A stretch of DNA of 64,000 nucleotides from Cunninghamia lanceolata (taxonomy: Eukaryota > Streptophyta > Pinopsida > Cupressales > Cupressaceae): the NCBI GenBank assembly GCA_027924645.1, contig BSBN01001965.1, positions 12,886,001 to 12,950,000 on the forward strand, written 5' to 3'. The notes beneath the pieces are model-generated. The model saw nothing but the letters and a program-made list of their open reading frames with translations, had not been told where the DNA came from and did no database searches. Position 1 is the stretch's first letter; each line of letters starts with the position of its first letter. Shown here in pieces: positions 25,977 through 37,739 of this stretch. The position numbers and the translations under genes were made by a program.

Positions 25977-26093
25977 TTCTAGACTTTGGTTCCTTTTTTC
26001 TATGTTGGTCTTTTTTGGTTAACTCTATGTAGTGCCCTTGGGTCTAAAATACAATGGGTTCGACACCCTTGGTTTGCCGCTTAATGTATCAAA

Positions 26094-26110
26094 AACAAAG
26101 TTGAATTATA
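26094..26110. repeat. LINE target site duplication, right copy
   Basis: AACAAAGTTGAATTATA is identical to 16498-16514. It follows the LINE tail TTAATGTATCAAAA. Confidence 0.85.
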
Positions 26111-27459
26111 CAAGAGAATGTAGTTGAGAACACTGAAGAAAATAACAAAAGATTATATTTAACAATAAGAGATAGATTTAAGAAGTTTCATATAATAAAT
26201 AATTCAAAAAGTACCAGATATTGACATAGTACTTGACTTCTAAATATTGTGACAATAGAATTTATTTAGGCTTGTAATCTTGTATTGTTAAAACAAGGAT
26301 TTTAACATTCGACTTAAAATGAGATAAGTGAAGGAACTAATTTAGGATGGAAGGACAATCAATAGACAAAGATGGAAGAAAATAAAATCAAAGACAAGTT
26401 AAATATATTGTAAACTTTAAACTCCATAGACTTAGTGTAAATTAAAAAAGAAACTATTAATATATTACTATAACATATATAATTTATAAAAAGAAACTAT
26501 TAACACATTATAATAACATATATAATATATTAATAAACATTAATATTTATTATTGATTATAATAAATAATATAAATATAACTATGTTGAGAGTAGTGATA
26601 TCAAATACTATTATATAGTGACTTGTTAAAAAAATATAAAATTATAAATAGCTCAAAAGTAAAAAAAATGTGTCCTAAATAAATAAAATAACTATTAAAT
26701 AAATCTAGGTGATTGTGTTGTATCATGGAATGGAAAGAACATAGACACTGTACAAACTACTAGCTTCATTTAAATCTCAGCCTAAAAGAAGCCAATGCAT
26801 TGCATTTTTTGTATGCCTCAAAAGGTGCCTCCAAACCTTCAACATGCTTGTCAAAAGAACCTGCCCATGCCTGCAATAACAATAGTAGTTGGATGCTTGT
26901 ACACTTGCAACTTTTGATAATTTCTTGGTTGTGGCTAATTTTTGTTGTGCGGTTGTTCTTGTAGCATGTATTTTGCCTTGTATAACTTTGTTGTTGTTTT
27001 GACATTGTTTATGTAAGATCTTTTCCTATGCATTTTCCTTGTAAAGTTTTTTCAGCTCCTTCCTTGTGCAATCCCTCATTTTTGGACTACTCTTTATTAT
27101 ATTTTTTGTTTTTTCAATTAAAAAACTTTTGATAAGATAGAGAATGTGATTTTTCATGCCACTACGACAAAATTGCAATAGCACAACTTTTGTTACCTTT
27201 CTTGCCCTCTTCTTTTGGATGGAAAAAATGCAAAAAGAAGACTGGGTGAAAATCAGATAATCTTAATTAGCATTGTCCAAAATATAGCAAAAATCTAACT
27301 AATCATGACTTCAATTGTATGTTGAAACTTAAGTTACAAAACCATATAGGTAGGATGAAGTAGGTTACTGCATTTGATTAGACTAGGAATGTTTTGATAG
27401 ATGTCATTGTAATAAACTTGTAGTTGTTACTACGTAAACCTGAAGTAGTCTAGGAGATT
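26111..27459. other. AT-rich sequence without a recognisable gene
   Basis: TA-rich short repeats dominate 26450-26720. The rest is of mixed composition with no frame that resembles a known family on either strand. Confidence 0.4.
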
Positions 27460-27677
27460 TTGAGTAATGTTGTGTCACAACAATTTCTTTTAAATTTATT
27501 TATCAAACATGAAACATTTAATGATGATGAGAGGGTGAGTGCTATTGTGGCAAGAGTTGAATGTCTTGCCTTTGTGGATGAAACTAATATCCTTCTTCGA
27601 GGAAATCTCTACATTATCATTGCTTGTACAGATCTTTTACCTTTCTTTTGTACCTGTCTTGTTGGTGTACATCGTAG
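27460..27677 (+). other. Left flank of the Tnt1-like insertion
   Basis: A short open frame (MSNVVSQQFLLNLFIKHE and onward) runs up to the insertion and ends with the target pentamer CGTAG (27673-27677). It continues after 32656, but the joined sequence has no recognisable domain. It may belong to the same old unit as the Helitron downstream; this is not established. Confidence 0.3.
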
Positions 27678-28090
27678 TGTTAGGGTTAGGGCAGATCAAA
27701 GCATGAAACACTAACAATTATATGTAGATTAAATAACCCAAATATAACAATGAGGAATAACACAAAAGAGATCAACACAAAAATTTAACGTGGTTCACCC
27801 AATATGGGCTACATCCACAGAAACTCAGCCATCCAATGATTTTATTATCCAGTGCAAAACATATTACAATCTCATAAATACATCACTTTAACATACATCC
27901 CAGCTGCTTATAACAATCTTTTTGGAAGCTTCTAGAATTAGGGTTTTGCAATGTCATTTTTTTTTGTTGGTTAACAAAAATTAACAACCGACTCTAATCA
28001 TGCAAAAAAAGAGGGAAAATTTTTTGCAACCCTGGTGAGGATACATAACTTGTGTATAGTACTTGCATGATTAGTCACCACATACCAACA
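27678..28090 (-). repeat. 3' LTR of the Tnt1-like element
   Basis: It begins TGTTAGGGTTAGG and ends CATACCAACA. The adjoining internal bases on the minus strand read AAGTGGGAGAT, the purine tract that primes plus-strand synthesis. It aligns with 32240-32651. Confidence 0.93.
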
Positions 28091-28239
28091 ATCTCCCACT
28101 TGGAGACTGATCAGGCTCCGCACCAAACAATCTCCCACTTAGAGACTGATCCTGGATGACACCGCTGCACTTGCAGCTCCCACTGGATTATAGGCCTGGC
28201 TAGTTTCTTAAGTCCACCATTATCAGTCATGAAGGCCAA

Positions 28240-28960
28240 TGGAAACTGATGAGGAAATTAGATTCTCCCGTGTAACTTCCTTTGTGAACATATCTATAGG
28301 ATTCTGACTTGTGTCAATTTTCTCTAGCTTCAACTGCCCATCCTCCAAAACTGACCGGATGAAGTGGTATATGAGCTATATATGGTTAGTTTTTGAATTC
28401 AGAGCTGAGTTCTTAGCAAGATGAATGGCACTCTAGTTGTCAGTGTACAAAGGGTTATCTTCTTGTTGTTGCCCCAATTCCTCCAAAAAATGTTGTAACC
28501 AAATCATCTCCTTGCTAGCTTCTGTAGCAGCAACATACTCAGCTTCAGTGGTTGAAAGCGCAACAACCTTTTACAGCCTTGAAATCCAACTAACTGTAAT
28601 ACCTCCTACAGTAAAAACATACCCTGTAGTACTCCTCCTGCTATCAATATCACCTGCCAGATCAGAGTCAACATATCCTTTTATAACAGAATTTATTCCT
28701 CCAAAACATAGTTTCTTTGAAGTAGTGCCTCTCAAATATCAGAGAACCCATTTTACAACATTCCAATGTTCTGTTCCTGAATTTCTCTTATATCTGCTCA
28801 CAACTCCCACTGCATGTGTAATATCTAGCCTCGTGCATACCATTGCATACATCAAGCTACCAACTATTGATGCATATGGTATCATAGACATTTTTTTTTC
28901 CTCCTCTTGTGTCTTTGGACACATCTCCTTAGTCAACTTAAAATGACTAGGCAAAGGTGT
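28240..28960 (-). pseudogene. Tnt1-like RNase H
   Basis: On the minus strand this region encodes the copia RNase H in broken frames. The first part (28954-28739) reads MSMIPYASIVGSLMYAMVCT and RLDITHAVGVVSRY, the conserved block at the RT/RNase H junction. Further along are the equivalents of LSTTEAEYVAATEASKE (about 28540) and TKNH/YHFIR sequence. Several TAG and other stops interrupt it. It would degrade the RNA template during reverse transcription; this copy cannot. Confidence 0.8.
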
Positions 28961-29047
28961 ACTAAATGCTTTTGTATTTGCATGTTAAACCTTTTCAACA
29001 CCTTCTCTACATACCCACTTTGAGACAAAAATAATTTTTTGTTTGTC

Positions 29048-29720
29048 CTATCCCGTGTGATCCTCATACCTGAGGATTTGTTTTGTTGCACGCAAATCCT
29101 TCATAGAAAATGAATTTGCTAATTTTTTCTTAAGTTCATTAATATGTTGCATATTAGACTCGGCAACAAGCATGTCATCAACATAAAGCAACGTGATAAT
29201 ATAGCTATCATTACCCAATTTCTTGAAATAAACACAATAATCAGAATGACATCTTTTGTAACCTTGTTCAGCCATAAAACTATCAAATTTCAAATACCAT
29301 TGCTGAGGTGCTTGCTTTAGGCCATACGAACTCTTCTTTAACCTGCACACAAAATCCTCCTTACCCTTGACCTCATATCCCTGTGGTTGCTGCATGTATA
29401 TATTTCCTCTTCCAAATCCCCATAGAGAAATGTTGTTTTCACATCTAGTTGTTCAAGATGTAAGTCTTCTGTAGCCACAAGACTTTAAATAATTCTAATA
29501 GAAGTCATCTTTACAACCGGAGAAAATATTTCATCAAAATCTATACCCTTTTTCTGTGCAAAACCTTTTACCACGAGTCTGGCCTTATATCTCTTCTTGC
29601 CTCCATCTTCTTCCTTCAACCTGTAAACCCATTTATTTGGAAATGCTCTTTTTCCTGCAGGCAATTTGACTAAGTCCCAAGTCTGATTCTGCAGCACAGA
29701 ATCCATTTCTTATTTCATGC
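29048..29720 (-). pseudogene. Tnt1-like reverse transcriptase
   Basis: This is the copia reverse transcriptase in two open pieces. The piece at 29706-29485 reads [20 protein letters not shown] and [20 protein letters not shown]. The piece at 29395-29048 begins MQQPQGYEVKGKEDFVCRLK and includes SSYGLKQAPQQWY, followed by the catalytic LLYVDDMLV with both Asp codons intact (29174-29179). The two pieces are separated by a stop and frameshift at about 29400-29485. The palm motif is unaltered, but the polyprotein is broken. Confidence 0.88.
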
Positions 29721-29999
29721 CTAGCTCCCACTACTTTTTGGTATCTACCTGCATTGCTTCTTCATAACTTTCAAGTTCACCAAAATCAGTTAATAATATA
29801 GAATATAATTATAGAGAAAATCTTTCTGGAGGTCTAGTTGTCCTTGTAGAACATCTAACACTTGCAAGAGTCTGTGGGATAACTTGTTGTTGTTGAGCAT
29901 CAGGTACCACTAGCATTTTATTTTCTAGAATCTCATCTAGCACCACATATTCATTTTTGGCCTGTTCATGCTTCTTTTCCCGTAGCTAATCCTTATACA

Positions 30000-31308
30000 T
30001 GACCTTCTCATTGAATATAACATCTCTACTCCCAATGATTTTATGATTTTCATAATCCCATAATCAATAACCAAATTCATCTACTCCATATCCAATGAAG
30101 GTACATTTTTTAGACTTAGCCTCAAGCTTCGTTCTATTTTCAATATCAACATAGACAAAAGCTTCACAACCAAAGGTTTTTAGAAATGAATAGTTTACCT
30201 TTTTACCCATCCATGCCTCCTCTGGAATGCCACCATCCAAAGGATTTGAAGGTCCCCTATTTATTAAATAAACAACCGTATGTACAACATCTGTCCAAAA
30301 GTGTAAGGGTAGTCTAGCATGCAATCTTATGCTCCTTGTACGCTCCATAATGGTCCTATTCATCCTCTCATACACACCATTTTCTTGTGGGGTTCCAGGA
30401 ACTATTTTCTGCCTACGAATTCCATTATATGAACAGTAATTCTCAAATTCTCTGCTGCAATACTCGCCTCCATTATTAAATCTGAGACACTTCAACTTTT
30501 TTCTTGTCTCATTCTCAACCAAAGCTTTCCACTTTTTAAAAGTTTCAAATACTTCTGATTTTTGTTTTAGGAAATACACCCATGTTTTCCTACTTGCATC
30601 ATCAATAAAAGTAACATAATAGCAAGAGCCTCTAAGAGAAGATACCTGAGCTGGTCCCGATACATCTGAATGCACAAGCTCTAATTTCTCACTCTTCTTC
30701 TCTTTCCCAACTTTGAGAAATCAGACTCTTTTATGTTTTCTATAAACACAATTTTCGTAGAACTCCAAGTCAATCTTCTTTAGACTTGGTAGCAACTTTC
30801 TGGAGAGAAGGATTTTTATCCCTTTCTCACTCATGTGCCCAAGTCTATGGTGCCACAATTTTGTTTCTGTGCCTGCAGCAAGTGTTATAATTGTCTCAGT
30901 AGCAACTGTTTCTGTAGCAGCTAAGGTAGAATAAGTATTACCAGTACACAAATACAATGTGCCTATCTTTTCACCTTTAGCTACTACTAATGCACCTTTA
31001 GTGACCTTCTAGACTTTGTTTGAAAAGGTAACTATACAACCTTCACTACCCAGTTGTCCTACAGAGATTAAATTTTTTCTCAAATTTGGAACATGCCTTA
31101 CCTCCTGTAGCAACCATTCATTTCCATTCTACAACTTGATTTTTATCTTTCCTTTTCCAACAATATGATAGGGTTCATCATCACCCAAATATACCTGTCC
31201 AAAATCACCTTGAACATAATCTACAAAATATTATCTATGGGGTGTGGCATGAAATGAAGCCCTTGAATCTATTACCCAGGAATCATTAGCATTATCTAAA
31301 CATAGAAT
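30000..31308 (-). pseudogene. Tnt1-like protease and integrase
   Basis: The protease active-site block near 31280 reads SWVIDSRASFHATP; the Gly of DSG is replaced by Arg, which should abolish activity. The GAG-pre-integrase block LWHHRLGHMSEKGIKIL (30957-30721) and the knuckle-like Y-E-N-C...H-K follow. The integrase core (30675-30064) has HSDVSGP and FIDDASRKTW, then LRFNNGGEYC, where the conserved second catalytic Asp is Asn, and PQENGVYERMNRT with the catalytic Glu intact. The end reads FGCEAFVYVDIENRTK and IGYG. A stop at about 30718 splits the pre-integrase from the core. Confidence 0.87.
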
Positions 31309-32154
31309 TCAAGCATCCTGTAATTTATTACTTGCAACATTAGCTTCCTTACTGTCATCATGTTGTCCATCTCCTTGTTTGCCCTTTTGAGACTCGCAAT
31401 CCTTCTTCAAGTGTCCTGGCTTTCCACAGTGCCAGCAATCCATTCTTCCTCTAGATTTAGATCTACCTTTCTTCGACTTCCCTTGTGACTTCCCACAATT
31501 TGTAGGGCTTTTTCCTCTTTCCTTTGTTCTTCCCCTATTCTCTACCGTCAAAGCATTACCAGATGTTGAAGTCTCGCATATGTTTTTCCATTGCATTTCC
31601 TCGCTAAGGATAACACCAACAACATCATCAAATTTCAAAGTATTTGAACCAGAGATAGAGTTACTTACAACCATTACCAAACTATTCCATCTTTTTGGCA
31701 AAGAACATAAAAGCAAGAGAGCCCTTACCTCTTCATCAAATTTCACTTTTACAGAAGTTAACTGACTGGTAATTGTATTAAACTCATTTAAATGATCTGA
31801 CATAGATCCACCTTCAATCATTTTTATATTAAACAAATGCTTCATGAGAAATACCTTATTAGAAGCTAAGGGTTTTTCATACAATTTAGCCAAATCTTTC
31901 ATCAAACCTTCTGTTGTCGTTGCTTCTATTATATTGAATGCCACAGATGGTGTTAGGCACAACCAAATGGTTCCCAGTGCCTTTCTATCCAAAAGATCCC
32001 AATCTTCATCAGTCATTGTTGCCGATTTCTTGGCTTTTCCTTCCAACGGCCTCCATAAATCCTTCTGATAGAGATAATCCTCCATCTGCATCTTCCATAA
32101 TTGATAGTTCTACCCATTGAAATTATCTACCTTCAATTTACCCTTATCTTGCAT
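31309..32154 (-). pseudogene. Tnt1-like gag
   Basis: Gag forms the particle shell and binds RNA. The best start is the ATG at 32152-32154, giving MQDKGKLKVDNFNG, then a TAG (32110-32112) where Gln is expected in the NFNG-Q-NYQLWK block. The remaining 260 codons (32091-31309) are open. They carry the copia gag core, with DRKALGTIWLCL, FLMKHLFNIKMIEGGSM, HLNEFNTITSQL and LLLLCSLPKRWNSL. A basic region leads to one CCHC knuckle, CWHCGKPGHLKKDC (about 31385-31440). Only one nonsense codon separates this gag from an intact frame. Confidence 0.88.
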
Positions 32155-32220
32155 TGCTCCCACTTAACCGTGAGACTCCCACTCAACCGTGAGACCTTCT
32201 TACAAATGATAATCCAACAC

Positions 32221-32238
32221 AACCCGCTCTGATACTAG
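32221..32238 (-). other. Primer binding site of the Tnt1-like element
   Basis: On the minus strand, ACTAGTATCAGAGCGGGT follows the 5' LTR. It matches the initiator tRNA-Met complement TGGTATCAGAGC with one change. Confidence 0.8.
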
Positions 32239-32239
32239 T

Positions 32240-32651
32240 TGTTAGGGTTAGGATAGATCAAAGCAATAAAAACTAACAATTATATGTAGATTAAATAACC
32301 CAAATATAACAATGAGGAATAACACAAAAGAGATCAACACAGAAATTTAACGTGGTTCACCCAATAAGGGCTACATCCATAGAAACTCAGCCATCCAATG
32401 ATTTTATTATCCAGTGCAAAATAGATTACAATCTCACGAATACATCACTGTAACATACATCCAAGCCGCTTATAACAAGCTTTTTGGAAGCTTCTAGAAT
32501 TAGGGTTTTGCAATGTCATTTTTCTTTTGTTGGTTAACAAAAATTAACAACCAACACCGATCGTGCAAAAAAATAGGGAAAATTTTTGCAACCCGGTGAG
32601 GATACATAACTTGTGTACAGTACTTGCATGATCAGTCGCCACATACCAACA
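32240..32651 (-). repeat. 5' LTR of the Tnt1-like element
   Basis: 412 bp, TGTTAGGGTTAGG to CATACCAACA, followed by the target pentamer CGTAG at 32652-32656. Confidence 0.93.
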
Positions 32652-32656
32652 CGTAG

Positions 32657-35589
32657 AGCATTGGATGCCTTGATCTTTGAGTCCTATTACCAACTCTCTT
32701 ACTTTTGTAATCTTTGTTTTCCAGTACTGAATGTTGTAATGCCTCTTATTGTACTTAAACACCACTATTTTTTTGCTAGTTTTTTGGTTAACATTGTATA
32801 CAAGTACATTGAAAATTCCAATGTGTATTATGGTGGCCTTCTTGTATTTAGATATGCACATGTATTTCAGTCATGTTTTTTGTTTGATGGATTTGGAAGT
32901 TTCCTATGTTATTTATAAATTTAAAACAAATTTTAGCATAAGGTAAAAATATGCTACATGTCTCAAGCTTCGATTATTTGTATTTTGATGCTATTATTCA
33001 TGTAGACTTTGTCTTTTATCATTGGAAGTTGTAATGCCTCTTATACTACTTGAAAGGGGATATTTTGGAGTTGTTTCCTTGTTCACTTTGTATACAATTT
33101 TGTTTAAAACTCGGTGAATATTATGATGGGGTTCATGTATTTACATATTCATGTCTTCTGCTCATGCTTATTATTTGATGGCCTAAGAAATTGATAAGTT
33201 TTGAACTCACTTTTCTTTTTCATGTTGAATATATCCTCTTTCTAAGAATATTTTTTCCTTGCTCTAGTTTATTGTTAGGATTGTTTGTGGTGCGCCCACC
33301 TATAATTGATCATGCATCTAGTAGTGGCTCATCAAGCCCAGCTCGTGGGAATGATTTGTAGTGTTTACATTAGCAAGCCCATAAAGATGATCTCAACAAA
33401 TCCAAGCAAGAGAAGAGGTACATGTTGATAGAAAATGAAATGCCTATTGGCCTTTCAAGAGTAGATATTCCTTCCACTATCCTTGTTCTACCTTCAATGC
33501 AACACAGCTCAAGATTTTTGCTTCATGGTTTAACATAGGACCCTAGATTGTTAGAACCACAAGTGACTAATGATCCATGTATTCCATCTATCAGGAAGTC
33601 ACAACTAATTTCACTTTCCAATGTAACTCAGTAGTGGTGTTGAGCAAGGATAGATTTACTATAATGTGTGCTCTCTTGCTTGGTTTGCATGGAGTTCTAT
33701 CCTAACATAGGGCAGACAGACAAAACAACACCCAAAAACTGGAACTTAATTGAAATTTATTTATTTAGAAATTTTACACATATTAAAAATGTATCTATCT
33801 TCAATAAAAAATATATCTACTTTAACCGTCAATGGCTTTATTCCTTTCTTCTCTGTGATCAAACTACTATCGTATCTAGCCAAAACTCTAGTATCTGGTT
33901 TGTTCCCTTTTCTCTCCCTATTCCCTTTGGCTCTTCTATTCTCCTCCACTTGTTAACTATCAAAGTGTTGATCTTTTAAAACCTAAGATGACAGTTCAAC
34001 CATTGTCTCTGACGTCGAAGTCCAATGGCCTGCCGAACCGTTCATTCTTTGATACTTTGAAACATAGGACAAGACCTACCAGAAAGACGATGAAATATTT
34101 CCCTGTGGTCCTGCAGATGATCTATAGTTTCACGACGGAGTGGTGGTATTGGGGGGACATCAAATCATCTCCCACCAAAATGACCAAGACCCATCGAAGT
34201 CATCGCGGCTAATGGGCACCGATAGATCTTCTTGATCGCAATCGTCCATCACTATCATTTAGTCTCACCACATCAACATATCGAGGAAACCATTATTAAT
34301 GTCCTAACGATATATATAACTCCCATCGATGAAGTGACCCAACCTTCTCGCCATCGAAGTGTCGAGGAGACTGACTTCAAATTCCCGATGAAGTTACAAA
34401 GTGCCACCAACAAGAGTTCCCAGCCTTCCATCAACATGTCGATGGGATAGGACTCAATGTACCAGTGATATCACAATATCACCCTAATATAGTCTCATCG
34501 AAGTATCGAGGGGATGCTAAGAAGACTCCTGCCGGCATAAAGTTGTACCATCAATGCCACTTCTCCTTACCGCCATTGTAACACCAAACACACTTAGCGC
34601 TAGTGATATCGAAGAGAGTGACAATTTCATCCCATTGAAACAAAACTGTCAGGTCGATGAAAGAGTTAAACATGACCTATAGGGAGAAACGTAACCTTAC
34701 GAGTCTTCACTATTGGTAGCATATGCATAAAACAATATTGTAATATTTTCTCATTGAATGTCTTTGCCATATCTATTGTCAAGAGAAGTCAACCAAAACT
34801 AAAGCCAAACCAAAACAAAAATGAAATGTTTTTGGGCGATGCAGGATTTCCCATTCACCCAAGATGCTCCTACATCATAACTAGAAATCTAGATTCAGTA
34901 GTCATGAGATGCCAATATTTTCTCACTCCCTTGCTAAGAAAAATGGAAATCGTTTCTCCAAGTGGAATAATATAGTTCCTAGAAGCTAACCATATTGTTT
35001 GCATGTGCTCATGCAAGCATAGATGTTAATTGCATGTGTTAATCCAATCCTTCAAGTGTTTCATGCATACATTGGACAACTAAAATATAGTCACCATACA
35101 CTTAGCTTCCTACAAGACAAATACTACTATTGCCAAATAGTTGCCAAGCTGTATTGACCAATTAGACATCGTAGTTATAAGAAAGCATAGCTTGGGACAA
35201 AATAGATTTCAATTCTATGTTAGCAAAACATGTGTAGTTGAAGTCTTACAATACAGAATTCTCGTGATCTTTACCACAAGTATGTCCAACTTAATGAACG
35301 TGCAATCTCATCTTTTCCCTCAACCCTTATTTATGTATCAACTATGCTACACCATGCCTCCATTGATCTTCCTGAGCCATCCCTTAGGTCTTCCACAAGT
35401 GACAAGTGAAGAGGCACCAGATGCTTTTCCACAAGAACTTGGACAACAATCTTCTTTTGTTGTTATTCTCCCCCTAGTTGAAGGGAGATGGAATATGCTC
35501 ATGCTTTCCTACAGTTAGGGCCTTATTGTAACATATATGTTGTTGACTAGCCATCAATTTTGTTATCACCAGTTAATGAGTACAACATA
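32657..35589 (+). other. Decayed sequence upstream of the Helitron Rep region
   Basis: No secure gene is seen. Open pieces such as 35141-35518 (MPSCIDQLDIVVIRKHSLGQ and onward, with FPQPLFMYQLCYT) may be the N-terminal part of the Helitron protein, since they lie directly upstream in the same strand, but I cannot match them confidently. Bases 33985-34620 contain the recurring word ATCGAAGT (34191, 34350, 34497 and variants) in otherwise unique sequence. Confidence 0.35.
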
Positions 35590-36360
35590 GAGAGCTTCTT
35601 TGCAATGACATTTCCAACTCTTTTCCCTATGTAGGCATTGCAATTTTTGGGCAGCCACGGATCAAAGAGGTCAAAATATATCAATATGCTCTTTATCTAA
35701 TGTGATACCATAATAATAGATTTAGTCAATATTTGCACTTTTGATACTTTATCTATAATCTAATGATGAGGAATCAAAGCTAGGCCACCACTATAATTTA
35801 TGTTTTAGATGATATCCTCCTATGTACTATTGTTGGGCTTCAGTAACACTTGTAGGACTTACATAATAACAAGCTTATAGAACACTTAATGTGCTCTGGC
35901 TCATCTTTTCATAGGACATGGCCTTTTTGGATAGAGTCTCGAGGAGAGATTTTTGGTATGGCCATACAACTTGGTTTTCCTACTTTCTTCTTCACATTGA
36001 GTGTAGCTAATACAAAGTGGCTAGACTTGCATAGTGTCATTCTTGGGTTGCCACCTCATGATCCAATCAGTGCCTAATGATGGTGAGTGCAAAACATTGT
36101 TCATAATCCATATTTTACTAGAATGTATATGTATAAAATATTCACTATTTTATGTGATGTTATTGAGAGACTTCTCAACACAAAGGAATGTTGGTATAGG
36201 TGAGCTTCTTCACATCTCAAATTACTTTATCCTTTCTTATGCTTATTTGTATTCCCTCTTATTTGCTGTCTTTGTTCTACTAGGTATGAATGGTAGCATA
36301 AAGGTTATGCCCACATTGATGGCTTCCTTTGGCTCCATCAAGCACTCACCATTAAAATAA
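35590..36360 (+). pseudogene. Helitron Rep (Helitron_like_N) domain remnant
   Basis: This is the rolling-circle replication initiator part of a Helitron protein, in broken frames. It starts SFFAMTFPTLFP, followed by GIAIFGQPRIKEVKIYQYAL, and then ESRGEIFGMAIQLGFPTFFF and TLSVANTKWLDLHSV, matching the Helitron_like_N layout. The HUH metal-binding block reads YEW-stop-HKGYAHIDGFLWL; the TAG at 36294-36296 replaces an expected Gln. The second His of HxH is Asp (HID, codon 36318-36320), so nuclease activity would be lost even without the stops. It is on the same strand as the helicase that follows. Confidence 0.75.
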
Positions 36361-37100
36361 TTGATTGGAGGGACCAAGATGTTGTAAAAGGTTTTGTGGA
36401 TTGCATAAACACTTATGTGTTTACTTTGAACCCACGTGAAGTTGTTGAAAGAAACTCAATGTTGCATTGCTCCATTCTAGATGAACCTTGTTTGTTGGAC
36501 ACACATGAGATCTTAATAGCATATGCTTTCATAGACTATGTTGAGTTACTCAACCAGGTTAGGTGCCATACCAAATGCACAAAAGATACATGCTTGTACA
36601 AGAAAGGATGTTTGATCTCATGTTGCTTCAAATCTCCTTCAGACTTGCAACTAATTTCAACTATTCTTTTTTCTAGGAATAGCCATATTAAAAAATGTCT
36701 ACCCCTAATGATGATAGATTAATCATTCACAACCCTACCCTACTTTTCATATGGTGAGCAAATATGGATTGCCAACATGTTATGTCCCTACATGTAGTCC
36801 TCAACTACATTATGAAATATGCCACAAATTTGAACAACATTCAAAGACATGTCATGATATACTTGTATCTTTGTCTATGTTGATATATATTAGACTTGTG
36901 GCAATTGCATTTTGCAACTTCCTAAAAAAGACAATGGTTGGCCGTGAAATCAATGCCCAAGAGTTTTGTCACTAGTTAAAACTCCACCTAGTGCTATGCA
37001 GTAAGTATTTTGTGTCTTTGAATGTGAACAAGAAAAAAAGTGCCATCACCACTTCAACATTTATTATTGCATGCATGGCTCAATTGACACCATTGGAATC
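36361..37100 (+). pseudogene. Helitron linker region between Rep and helicase
   Basis: Open pieces at 36396-36722 and 36751-36975 belong to the region between the Rep and helicase domains. They contain DYVELLNQVRCHTKCTKDTC and LYKKGCLISCCFKSP, a Cys/His cluster common in Helitron proteins. The second piece contains KKTMVGREINAQEFCH, a degraded form of the conserved block before the helicase, and then sequence up to SKYFVSLNVN. Stops at 36720 and 36973 and frameshifts break it. Confidence 0.68.
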
Positions 37101-37739
37101 ATTGACACTAATTGAAGATGAATATAATTAGAATTTTGTAGCGTCATTCATAGGCAATTAGTGTCCAAGAGGCATATGGTCCTTGTAGTTGTATGTGTCA
37201 CACCTATATTCACAAGCATTCCTACTAAATAAACAAGTGCTTTCAGCACCCTTCTATTATTGTGAGCTCCTTCTATATAAACTATTCTAGGCATCATTGC
37301 AACTGACATTAGGTCATTTATAGATGAAATTATGGAGCAATGGGAGGGAATAAAAGGCACTTATAATGCACGACATGCTGACCACAAACTTGTAGATCCT
37401 TCCTCCACTTTTGATGAAGAAGCTCCTCTTGATGAGCCATATGCATTGAATATGGGCACAACCTAAGAGTGGTAGCTCCTTTCTTCCCTATGGTGTATGT
37501 ATTGACTTTGATGACCTTGACATGCTTAGCAGGGGCGACTTTGAAAATTCCCATAATTGGAGTGCTTGTACCATCCCTTTAACCTTACATGTTTTAGTAG
37601 TTGATTTCATAAATGCTAGTTGATCAACACACCATCCTTCACACAACAGGGAGAATATGGGCCTTGACCTGGGTAGTTTATCTGTGGGGTAACACATTGC
37701 ATTTGATATTGTTCTGTCCCATTTTCAAAGAACAAGAAT

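Larger units (their letters stand above)
16515..26093 (+). mobile_element. L1-type LINE, about 9.6 kb, with a third coding region
   Basis: This non-LTR retrotransposon is flanked by the 17-bp duplication AACAAAGTTGAATTATA. The order is two tRNA-like promoter modules (16520-16705), ORF1 (DUF4283 and knuckle), ORF2 (apurinic-type endonuclease, RT, zinc-knuckle-like motif, RNase H), and then 3.6 kb containing a further coding region split in two. The 3' end reads TTAATGTATCAAAA, a short A-rich tail of the kind seen in some plant LINEs. The length is well above that usual for plant L1 elements because of the extra 3' segment. All ORFs carry nonsense codons, mostly TAG, so the copy is dead. The unit boundaries rest on the duplication. 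An alternative is that the 3' segment is a later insertion or a 3' transduction. Confidence 0.8.
27678..32651 (-). mobile_element. Tnt1-like Ty1/copia retrotransposon (4974 bp)
   Basis: This is a complete copia element on the minus strand: LTRs of 413 and 412 bp with TG...CA ends, and an exact target duplication CGTAG at 27673-27677 and 32652-32656. Reading in its own sense it has 5' LTR (32240-32651), a tRNA-Met primer site, gag with one CCHC knuckle, protease, integrase, RT, RNase H, a purine tract and 3' LTR. Integrase before RT defines copia. The protein blocks and overall size resemble the Tnt1/Tork group. By eye the LTRs differ at about 6% of sites, making it the oldest of the complete LTR elements here. 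Stops and substitutions inactivate it. Confidence 0.93.
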
